Assembly: GCA_937958315.1 (NCBI GenBank)
Contig: CALFGH010000124.1
Location: 1-8,430, forward strand
DNA: 8,430 nt
Direction of reading: 5' to 3'
From: an uncultured Collinsella sp.
GTDB lineage: Bacteria; Actinomycetota; Coriobacteriia; Coriobacteriales; Coriobacteriaceae
In this document: piece after piece, positions 1 to 5,736 of the stretch
Layout of the letters: each line of letters starts with the position of its first letter
Numbering within the stretch: position 1 is the first letter of the stretch
Program-made: the position numbers and the translations under genes
Notes under the pieces: model-generated
The model's input: only the letters and a program-made list of their open reading frames with translations
What the model was told of the DNA's origin: nothing
The model's database searches: none

Positions 1-19
1 GGCGCCGCCCTCGCCAGCG

Positions 20-844
20 TTACTCATGGTCGATCACATCCAGGCAGGCCTCGATGGGAAGGCCGGCCGACTTGTCCTCTTGGTCGGCATTGCGCTCGAT
101 AAGCTCGGCCACCACACGCATGGCGTCGGTCGTCGCACGCTGTAAGCTCCAGCCGGCCATAACGCGACCCACAAGCACCGACGAGAACGTATCGCCCGTG
201 CCCGGGAAATACACCGGGATCAGCTCAAAGGGAATCGTGAAGTACTCTCCCGTCACATGATCGTAGCCGATGACGGCACTCACCCCGTCGACCTTTGCGC
301 TCGTAATGACCACCGACTTGGCGCCCAGCGCGAGCATGGCGTCCACGAGCGCACGAGCCTCATCGGCCGTAATCTGCTCGGCCATAGGCGTATCGGTGAG
401 CAGACACGCCTCGGTATAGTTGGGCACTGCGTAGTCGGCGCACTCGACCAGACTGCGCATAAGGCCGATGGTCGACTCGGGCACGCCGGCGTAGAGCCTG
501 CCATTGTCGGCCATGATGGGGTCGACGAACACCTTGGTGCCTTTTTGCGAGCGGCGGTGGCAAAAGTCCGAGATGATGCGCGCCTCTTCCTCGGTCACGA
601 TAAAGCCGGTCGAGATAGCGTCGAATTCAAAGCCGAGCTCCTCCCAGATGGCGAGACTCTGGCGGACATACTCCGCGGTGTCGTGGATATAGAACTTGGG
701 GTAGTTGAGCGTATCGGAAACGAGGGCCGTCGGCAGGTTGTGGATGCGATAGCCCATGTGCGACAGCACCGGCAACATGGCAGAAAGCGCGACCTTGCCG
801 TAGCCGCACATATCGTTGATCAGCAGCAGCTGAGTGTTCTTCAT
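20..844 (-). CDS. Pyridoxamine/pyridoxal kinase-like protein (PfkB/ribokinase superfamily)
   Basis: A 274-residue protein that most likely phosphorylates pyridoxal, pyridoxamine or pyridoxine with ATP in the cytoplasm, the salvage route to PLP. Seen in the sequence: an N-terminal strand followed by NDMCGYGKVAL (residues 10-20), the position where PdxK/PdxY proteins begin their substrate site; DPIMADNGRLY at 108-118, which matches the family's DPVxGDxGxxY segment; PNYTEA at 141-146; and PGTGD at 214-218, the anion-hole and catalytic-base motif with D218 as the expected base. Length fits the family (about 270-290). The reading frame stays open upstream to about 1099, but I chose the ATG at 842-844. 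It is preceded by AAGGGGG with 6-nt spacing, and the protein homology begins there. The upstream extension is low-complexity and Pro/Arg/Ser-rich, not family-like. The stop is TAA at 20-22. It is transcribed away from the marR operon, and no clear promoter is visible. A PdxK versus PdxY assignment is not possible by eye. Confidence 0.88.
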   Translation of the reverse strand: MKNTQLLLINDMCGYGKVALSAMLPVLSHMGYRIHNLPTALVSDTLNYPKFYIHDTAEYVRQSLAIWEELGFEFDAISTGFIVTEEEARIISDFCHRRSQKGTKVFVDPIMADNGRLYAGVPESTIGLMRSLVECADYAVPNYTEACLLTDTPMAEQITADEARALVDAMLALGAKSVVITSAKVDGVSAVIGYDHVTGEYFTIPFELIPVYFPGTGDTFSSVLVGRVMAGWSLQRATTDAMRVVAELIERNADQEDKSAGLPIEACLDVIDHE

Positions 845-1033
845 GAGTGTCCCCCTTGGGTCGGGCGCGGCGCGACGGCGCCATAGTGCGAATAAGTGTA
901 GCGCAGGGGGCGTTGCGAGCGGAGGCGAGCGGCGCGACGGGCAAATTGTTGCGGAAAGGTTACGGAAAATGATCCCTTTTCCTCCGTCCCCCACGGACCA
1001 TTGGCACAAGAGCAATGCTGCAGATAGAGGATG
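845..1033. other. Intergenic region upstream of the kinase; no gene seen
   Basis: This stretch contains the kinase Shine-Dalgarno (minus strand, 851-857) and then GC-rich sequence with no convincing open frame on either strand. A 6-bp inverted repeat (GGAAAA...TTTTCC) lies around 964-982. On the plus strand TTGGCA at 1001-1006 could be a -35 box (5/6), with a poor GATAGA -10 at 1023-1028 (16-nt spacer). This would start transcription close to the structured element at 1034. That is a weak suggestion only. No good minus-strand promoter for the kinase was found. Confidence 0.4.
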
Positions 1034-1147
1034 GACAGCGAAAACGCTCCTAGGCGAGCAAGGTGGCGTGAAAGAGGAGGGCATAGGCCTTGTGGCCATG
1101 CCCGACGATTGAACGCCAGATTGCCGCTTAGGAGCGTTTGCAGCGTC
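1034..1147 (+). ncRNA. Candidate structured RNA: long nested hairpin with three tandem G.A pairs
   Basis: Read by eye, the whole element folds as one extended hairpin. Stem 1: 1042-1061 pairs with 1121-1139 (18 Watson-Crick pairs, one G.U at 1053/1128, bulged A1057). Stem 2: 1064-1069 pairs with 1113-1118 (TGGCGT/ACGCCA). Stem 3: 1079-1089 pairs with 1094-1103 (10 pairs, bulged A1085) closed by a UUGU loop at 1090-1093. Between stems 2 and 3 lies a 9x9 internal loop, GAAAGAGGA (1070-1078) against GACGATTGA (1104-1112). In register it reads G.A, A.G, A-U, A-U, G.A, A.G, G-C, G.A, A.G: three tandem G.A/A.G steps. The stem can be extended outward with bulges to 1034/1147. Tandem sheared G.A pairs are a known feature of folded RNA. 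On the minus strand they would be C.U mismatches, so the plus strand is favoured. No known family is recognised. It could instead be an intergenic repeat, or a leader if transcription runs into marR. Transcription is unproven. Confidence 0.5.
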
Positions 1148-1152
1148 GAGCC

Positions 1153-1180
1153 GTTACGCGGTTTGGTAAAACCGCGTAAC
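1153..1180. other. Perfect 12-bp hairpin between the structured element and the marR promoter
   Basis: GTTACGCGGTTT and AAACCGCGTAAC form a perfect 12-bp inverted repeat around a 4-nt loop (GGTA). It starts 5 nt after the structured element and ends 15 nt before the marR -35 box. There is no T-run on either side (CACTAGTTTGG follows on the plus strand), so it is not a typical intrinsic terminator. It may end or stabilise the upstream RNA, insulate the marR promoter, or bind a protein. The symmetry is seen; the role is open. Confidence 0.55.
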
Positions 1181-1195
1181 CACTAGTTTGGTACC

Positions 1196-1224
1196 TTGAC
1201 ATTTATTTCTCACGCTCCTAGATT
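1196..1224 (+). promoter_or_regulatory. Sigma70-type promoter of the marR-ABC operon
   Basis: A perfect TTGACA -35 box at 1196-1201 is followed by a 17-nt spacer and TAGATT at 1219-1224 (4/6 match to TATAAT). This predicts a transcription start near 1231, about 50 nt upstream of the marR start codon. The -10 element is overlapped by the left arm of the inverted repeat at 1223-1258, which suits repression by steric block. Confidence 0.72.
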
Positions 1225-1258
1225 AGTTAGGCACAAAACAATTCCACTACCTAACTAA
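1223..1258. promoter_or_regulatory. Probable MarR operator: 9-bp inverted repeat over -10 and start site
   Basis: TTAGTTAGG (1223-1231) and CCTAACTAA (1250-1258) are exact reverse complements separated by 18 nt. The left arm overlaps the -10 box and the predicted start site; the right arm sits directly before the marR Shine-Dalgarno. MarR-family repressors commonly bind dyads over their own promoters, so autorepression is the natural reading. The centre-to-centre distance of the half-sites is 27 nt. That is longer than a single compact MarR site, so each arm might be half of two sites or be contacted by two dimers. Confidence 0.65.
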
Positions 1259-1279
1259 AGAAAGGAGCGAAGCTTAGAT

Positions 1280-1783
1280 ATGTGTGTTGAACCACTCGCC
1301 TATCCGCATGAACCCGGCGGCGACCCCTCACGGCCGGCAGACGAGCCCGAGACTCAGTCCAAGGAGGACCGTCTCGCCAAGAGAATCCTCCATGGGCTGG
1401 GGTTTTGCGGCCATTACATGCATTTTCACGGCGGCGGCATATCTGGCAAGGCGCCCATCGTCTGCCTGCTCGCCAAGCAGCCTACCGGCGAGCTGTCCCA
1501 ACAGGAACTCGGCATGCACTTCGACCTCAAACCGGGGTCCCTTTCCGAGATTCTGTCCAAGCTCGAACTGGGCGGTCTTATCGAGCGCAGCCGCAATCCC
1601 AAAGACCGTCGGCAGCTCACCATCCGCCTGACCGATGCGGGTTGGGAAAAGGCCCGCGTTGAGCAGGCAGCCCGCATTCGCTTTAGAGAGCAGGCCTTTA
1701 GTGCCCTCACTCACGACGAGCGCGAGCAGCTCGCCGAAATGCTCGAGAAAATCCGTGTAACCTGGGAGGAACTGGATGATTAA
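1280..1783 (+). CDS. MarR-family transcriptional regulator
   Basis: A 167-residue winged-helix repressor that probably controls the two exporter genes following it. The N-terminal ~30 residues are polar and Pro/Glu-rich. A helical dimerisation segment follows (about 31-55), then the winged helix-turn-helix (about 59-122): recognition-helix region LKPGSLSEILSKLELGGLIE, and a wing with the family hallmark D109-R110-R-Q-L-T-I-R-L-T. The C-terminal helices (124-165) complete the dimer interface. AAAGGAG at 1261-1267 is 12 nt from the ATG, somewhat long, but no better in-frame start is visible. Its last 8 nt overlap the start of the first ABC gene (ATGATTAA), which implies translational coupling. 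The segment C43-G-H45-Y-M-H48-F-H50 clusters potential metal or redox ligands near the dimer/effector pocket. The regulatory target is inferred from operon position and the upstream dyad; the effector is unknown. Confidence 0.9.
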   Translation: MCVEPLAYPHEPGGDPSRPADEPETQSKEDRLAKRILHGLGFCGHYMHFHGGGISGKAPIVCLLAKQPTGELSQQELGMHFDLKPGSLSEILSKLELGGLIERSRNPKDRRQLTIRLTDAGWEKARVEQAARIRFREQAFSALTHDEREQLAEMLEKIRVTWEELDD

Positions 1784-3590
1784 AACCCTCATGGGTAGCA
1801 TCCGTGACTATATGAAAGCCACCGTTGCCACGCCATTGCTCGTGCTTGGCGAGGTGCTCTGCGAGATGCTGATTCCATTTATCACCGCCAACCTGATCGA
1901 CGCCATCAAAGACGGCGCCACCGTAGCCGAGATGCTTCCCACCGCAGGCTTTTTGGTGCTCATCGCGCTGACGTCGCTTGCTTTTGGTGCCGCGGCCGGC
2001 GTCACCTGCAGCCATGCGAGTTGCGGGTTCGCCAAGAACCTGCGTCACGACCTGTTCTACAAGATCCAGACGTTCAGCTTTGCCAACATCGATGAGTTCT
2101 CGAGCTCCTCGCTCGTCACGCGCCTGACCACCGACATCAACAACGTGCAGCAGGCCTTTATGATGATCATCCGTATCGCCGTGCGCGCGCCGCTGGTATT
2201 GATCTTCGCCTTTACCATGGCGTTTATCATGGGCGGCAGCGTTGCCATGGTCTACCTGGTCATCATTCCGCTGCTGGGCTTTGGGCTGTTCTTTATCATC
2301 TTTAAGGTGCGCCCCATCTTCTCGCGCGTGTTCCACAAGTACGACGCCCTTAACGAGTCCGTCGAGGAAAACGTCACCGGCATGCGCGTGGTCAAGAGCT
2401 ATGTGCGCGAAGACTTTGAGAAGGAGAAATTCGCGACCGCTGCACGCGACGTCCAGATGGACTTCACCCGCGCCGAGAAGCTGCTCGCCTTTAACAACCC
2501 CATGATGAACATCTGCGTCAACGGCGCATTTGTCGTCATCATCTACCTGGGCTCCAAGCTCATCATCACGAGCCAGGGAACGCTGTTCGACGTGGGCCAG
2601 CTCTCCTCGATCTTTACCTATGGCTTCCAGATCCTCATGAGCCTGATGCAGCTGTCGATGATCTTTGTCATGGTGACCATGGCCGACGAATCGGCGCACC
2701 GCATTACCGAGGTGCTGGCCGCCGAGCCCACGATCGCCGATCCCGCCGAGCCCGTGCTCGAGGTTGCCGACGGTTCCATCGACTTTGACCACGTGAGCTT
2801 TAAGTATTCCGCGCATGCGAAGCGCCAGGCGCTCGACGATATCGACCTGCACATTAAGAGCGGCGAGACCATCGGCATCATCGGCGGCACCGGCTCGGCC
2901 AAGTCCACGCTTGTTAGCCTCATCGCCCGCCTGTACGACGCCACCGAAGGCACCGTGCGCGTGGGCGGCGTGGATGTGCGCGACTACAACCTGGACGCGC
3001 TGCGCCACCAGGTCGCCATGGTGCTGCAGAAAAACGTGCTGTTTAGCGGCACCATCGCCGAGAACCTGCGCTGGGGCGACCCGAACGCCACCGACGAGGA
3101 GGTCCGCGAGGCCGCGCATCTGGCCTGCGCCGATGAGTTTGTCGATGGCTTCCCCAAGGGCTATGACACCTGGATCGAACAGGGCGGCTCCAATGTTTCC
3201 GGCGGTCAGAAGCAGCGCCTGTGCATCGCGCGTGCCCTGCTGCGTCGTCCCAAGATCTTGATCCTGGACGACTCCACCAGCGCCGTCGACACCAAGACCG
3301 ACGCCAAGATTCGCGCAGGACTGGCAAGCTATCTGCCCAACACGACCAAGCTCATCATCGCCCAGCGCATCAGCTCCGTACAGGACGCAGACCGCATCAT
3401 CGTCATGGAGGGCGGCCGCATCGCGCAGATCGGCAACCACGATGAGTTGCTCAAGACGAGCGAGATCTACCGCGAGACCTTTACCTCGCAGAACAAGATG
3501 TCTGCCGAGGGCGAAGAGGCCGTCGAGGCCGACACCGAGGCATCCGTAACGCAAGCTCAGACCCAGGAAGGAGGCGAGGCACATGAGTAA
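1776..3590 (+). CDS. ABC exporter half-transporter 1 (degenerate-site subunit of a heterodimer)
   Basis: A 604-residue membrane protein with the TMD-NBD order of type IV (ABCB-like) exporters. The hydrophobic N-terminal half has about six membrane segments (near 15-42, 55-78, 135-156, 158-178, 245-265, 275-300); the nucleotide-binding domain runs from about 335. Motifs: A-loop Y344; Walker A GGTGSAKST at 370-378, where the usual Gly before Lys is Ala; signature VSGGQ at 474-478; Walker B ILILD with D498, followed by D499 where the catalytic Glu normally sits; and Q530 in place of the switch His. These substitutions mark a catalytically degenerate ATP site, as in heterodimeric exporters such as TM287/TM288. 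About 29 C-terminal residues form an acidic Glu/Ala/Gln-rich tail. GGGAGGA lies 5 nt before the ATG, which overlaps marR by 8 nt. It very likely pairs with the next gene product. Substrate is unknown; a drug or toxic lipophile is plausible given the MarR control. Confidence 0.93.
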   Translation: MIKTLMGSIRDYMKATVATPLLVLGEVLCEMLIPFITANLIDAIKDGATVAEMLPTAGFLVLIALTSLAFGAAAGVTCSHASCGFAKNLRHDLFYKIQTFSFANIDEFSSSSLVTRLTTDINNVQQAFMMIIRIAVRAPLVLIFAFTMAFIMGGSVAMVYLVIIPLLGFGLFFIIFKVRPIFSRVFHKYDALNESVEENVTGMRVVKSYVREDFEKEKFATAARDVQMDFTRAEKLLAFNNPMMNICVNGAFVVIIYLGSKLIITSQGTLFDVGQLSSIFTYGFQILMSLMQLSMIFVMVTMADESAHRITEVLAAEPTIADPAEPVLEVADGSIDFDHVSFKYSAHAKRQALDDIDLHIKSGETIGIIGGTGSAKSTLVSLIARLYDATEGTVRVGGVDVRDYNLDALRHQVAMVLQKNVLFSGTIAENLRWGDPNATDEEVREAAHLACADEFVDGFPKGYDTWIEQGGSNVSGGQKQRLCIARALLRRPKILILDDSTSAVDTKTDAKIRAGLASYLPNTTKLIIAQRISSVQDADRIIVMEGGRIAQIGNHDELLKTSEIYRETFTSQNKMSAEGEEAVEADTEASVTQAQTQEGGEAHE

Positions 3591-5502
3591 GGCAACGACC
3601 GCCGAGCGCGCGCTCAACCGCAAGGGCGGCACCATGTCGCGCCTCATCAAGACGCTCTTTGGCTTCTACCCCGTGCTTTTGCCCCTCGTCGTCGTCGGCG
3701 TGGTACTCTGCGCCATCATCAACTCCATCGGCGCGACCTTCCTTCAGAGCGCTCTGCAGATTATTAGCGACTCGTGGCAGTCGGGCGATTGGGAAGCCGC
3801 ACAGCCCAAGATCGCACAGCTCGTGACCACCCTCGCCTGCATCTACGGCGTCGGCATTCTGTCCTCGCTGTTCTGGAACCGCGCCATGGCCATCGTCACG
3901 CAGGGCTCGCTCGAGAAGCTGCGCGAGAAGATGTTCAACCGCATGCAGGACCTGCCGATTCGCTACTTCGACACGCATCAGCGCGGCGACATCATGAGCC
4001 ACTACACCAACGACATCGACACACTGCGCCAGATGATCAGCCAGTCGCTGCCCAACCTGCTCATGACGACCATCGTCATCGTCACGGTGTTCTTCATCAT
4101 GCTGTACTACAGCGTATGGATGTGCCTGGTCATTGTGGCCGGCGTCGCCTTTATGACCTTTATGACCAAGCTGCTCGGCTCCAACTCCGCGCGCTTCTTC
4201 ATTGCGCAGCAGACCGAACTCGGCGTGGTCGAGGGCCATATCGAGGAAGTCATGAACGGCCAGAAGGTCGTCAAGGCATTCTGCCACGAGTCTGCCGCCG
4301 AGGCCGATTTTGACGAGCGCAACGAAAAGCTCTTCGAGGTCTCGCAGAAGGCCAACATGTACGCCAACATCCTCATGCCCATCCTTATGAACCTGGGTAA
4401 CCTGCTCTATGTGCTGGTCGCACTGGCCGGCGGCATTTTCCTGGCGCTGGGCGTGCCTAACCTGAGCATCTCGGGCATGGCGTTGTCCATCGCCGTCGTG
4501 GTGCCGTTCCTCAACATGACCAAGCAGTTCTGCGGACAGATCGGCCAGATCTCGCAGCAGATCAACGCCGTGGTCATGGGCCTCGCCGGCGCCGACCGTA
4601 TCTTTGAGCTCATCGACGAGAAGCCCGAGGCCGATGAAGGCTACGTGACGCTTGTCAACGCGCAGGTGAACCCCGATACCTGGGAGTTCGAGGAGGCCGA
4701 CCACCACACCGGCATGTGGGCATGGAAACACCCGCACCGCGCAACCGGCGAGATCGAGTACGTACCGCTGCGCGGCGACCTGGTCATGGACAACGTCGAC
4801 TTTGGCTACACGCCCGACCACGAGGTGTTGCACGGCGTGTCCGTGTTTGCCAAGCCGGGCCAGAAGGTCGCGTTTGTCGGCGCCACCGGTGCGGGCAAGA
4901 CGACCATCACCAACCTCATCAACCGCTTCTACGACATCGCCGACGGCAAGATCCGCTACGACGGCATCAACGTCAACAAGATCCGCAAGGCCGATCTGCG
5001 CCGCTCGCTGGGCGTCGTACTGCAGGACGTGAACCTGTTCACCGGCACCGTGATGGATAACATCCGCTACGGCAACCTGGACGCTACCGACGAGGAGTGC
5101 ATCGCGGCGGCCAAGCTCGCGGGCGCCGACGACTTTGTCACCCGCCTGCCCGACGGCTACGACACCATGCTCACCGGCAACGGCGCGCAGCTGTCGCAGG
5201 GCCAGCGCCAGCTAATTTCAATCGCACGCGCTGCCGTCGCCGATCCGCCGGCAATGATTCTGGACGAGGCTACGAGCTCCATCGACACCCGCACCGAAGC
5301 CATCGTGCAGGCGGGCATGGACAAGCTCATGGAAGGCCGCACGACGTTTGTCATCGCACACCGCCTGTCCACCGTGCGCAACTCCGACGCGATCATCTGC
5401 CTGGACCACGGCCGCATTATCGAGCGCGGCAACCACGACGAGCTGATCGCCAAGCGCGGGTATTACTACCAGCTCTATACCGGAGCGTTTGAGCTGGAGT
5501 AG
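3583..5502 (+). CDS. ABC exporter half-transporter 2 (catalytically competent subunit)
   Basis: A 639-residue partner of the preceding half-transporter, again TMD then NBD. Motifs: Walker A GATGAGKTT at 433-441; signature LSQGQ at 537-541 (third position Gln instead of Gly); Walker B MILDE with D561 and catalytic E562; D-loop SSID; switch H593. Its Walker/His set is intact and would face the normal signature of subunit 1. Its altered signature would face subunit 1's degraded Walker site. Between TMD and NBD (about 354-397) lies an extra ~44-residue segment with W367, H374, H375, W379, W381, H383 and H385, which accounts for its length above the usual ~590. I have the impression that related Gram-positive exporters carry a similar insert. 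The start ATG at 3583 has AGGAAGGAGG 8 nt upstream and overlaps the previous stop by 8 nt (ATGAGTAA). An alternative ATG at 3634 lacks such a site. It is the last gene of the operon. Confidence 0.93.
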   Translation: MSKATTAERALNRKGGTMSRLIKTLFGFYPVLLPLVVVGVVLCAIINSIGATFLQSALQIISDSWQSGDWEAAQPKIAQLVTTLACIYGVGILSSLFWNRAMAIVTQGSLEKLREKMFNRMQDLPIRYFDTHQRGDIMSHYTNDIDTLRQMISQSLPNLLMTTIVIVTVFFIMLYYSVWMCLVIVAGVAFMTFMTKLLGSNSARFFIAQQTELGVVEGHIEEVMNGQKVVKAFCHESAAEADFDERNEKLFEVSQKANMYANILMPILMNLGNLLYVLVALAGGIFLALGVPNLSISGMALSIAVVVPFLNMTKQFCGQIGQISQQINAVVMGLAGADRIFELIDEKPEADEGYVTLVNAQVNPDTWEFEEADHHTGMWAWKHPHRATGEIEYVPLRGDLVMDNVDFGYTPDHEVLHGVSVFAKPGQKVAFVGATGAGKTTITNLINRFYDIADGKIRYDGINVNKIRKADLRRSLGVVLQDVNLFTGTVMDNIRYGNLDATDEECIAAAKLAGADDFVTRLPDGYDTMLTGNGAQLSQGQRQLISIARAAVADPPAMILDEATSSIDTRTEAIVQAGMDKLMEGRTTFVIAHRLSTVRNSDAIICLDHGRIIERGNHDELIAKRGYYYQLYTGAFELE

Positions 5503-5528
5503 CTCAAAACAGCCCCTACGCTCCCAAC

Positions 5529-5632
5529 GGACCTCCCCGAGGGAGACGGGGTGTTTACTCCGTGCTCAAACATTCTCGCTTCGCTGCGAAACTGCGCGCG
5601 GAGCAAACACCCCGTCTCCCTCGGGGAGGTCC
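5529..5632. repeat. 104-nt intergenic palindrome with 28-bp perfect arms
   Basis: The left arm 5529-5556 and right arm 5605-5632 are exact reverse complements over 28 bp. After one A/C mismatch (5557/5604) pairing resumes for 8 more pairs (5558-5565 with 5596-5603, one G.U). The centre (5566-5595) has a small TCGC...GCGA hairpin at 5576-5589. The arms are GC-rich and each contains smaller palindromes such as CTCCC-CGA-GGGAG. It lies 26 nt after the ABC stop, inside the operon's 3' region. It has no adjacent T-run, so it is not a standard terminator. It resembles a MITE- or REP-like intergenic repeat and could also protect mRNA ends or block antisense transcription. Whether it recurs in the genome cannot be seen from this window. 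Confidence 0.8.
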
Positions 5633-5670
5633 TACGCACACGGTCTTTTCTCGCAGCCTGAAAAGAAGTG

Positions 5671-5707
5671 GTGAGGCCCTGGCCATTTGGCCAGGGCCTC
5701 ATTTTGT
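5671..5707 (+). terminator. Intrinsic terminator of the marR-ABC operon
   Basis: GAGGCCCTGGCC (5673-5684) and GGCCAGGGCCTC (5689-5700) form a perfect 12-bp stem with a 4-nt ATTT loop, extendable by T5672-A5701, followed by TTTTGT at 5702-5707. This is a strong rho-independent terminator for the plus-strand operon. On the minus strand the stem is followed by a weaker pyrimidine tract (about 5661-5670 read in reverse), so it may also serve the convergent LysR gene, which ends at 5737. Confidence 0.9.
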
Positions 5708-5736
5708 AAGGAGTCAAAAAACCCGTCCCAAATGAG

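Noticed and set aside
257..886. Plus-strand frame (about 209 codons) opposite the kinase
   Set aside because: Shadow of the kinase gene, which has the PGTGD and DPIM motifs and a good ribosome site on the minus strand.
845..1099. N-terminal 85-codon extension of the kinase frame
   Set aside because: Low-complexity sequence without family similarity that runs through the structured element; the ATG at 844 has an ideal ribosome site.
1044..1221. ACGCTCCTAG repeated at 1044-1053 and 1212-1221 as a paired regulatory site
   Set aside because: Only 10 bp, one copy lies in the RNA stem and one in the marR promoter spacer, with no further similarity; kept only as a note.
1707..3650. Long minus-strand frame (about 647 codons) opposite the first ABC gene
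   Set aside because: Its Asp/His/Val/Gly-rich composition is what antisense of high-GC coding DNA gives. The plus strand has a full set of ABC motifs with proper overlaps and ribosome sites.
3481..4833. Long minus-strand frame (about 450 codons) opposite the second ABC gene
   Set aside because: Same composition artefact; no ribosome site or recognisable domain, and the plus-strand gene is certain.
5515..5637. Direct repeat CCTACGC at 5515-5521 and 5631-5637 as a target-site duplication of the palindrome
   Set aside because: The left copy is 7 nt away from the arm and the right copy overlaps the arm by 2 nt, so the geometry does not fit a duplication; likely chance.
5489..5717. Small ORFs on both strands sharing similar peptides across 5529-5632
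   Set aside because: They arise because the palindrome reads alike on both strands; they have no ribosome sites and include the terminator region.
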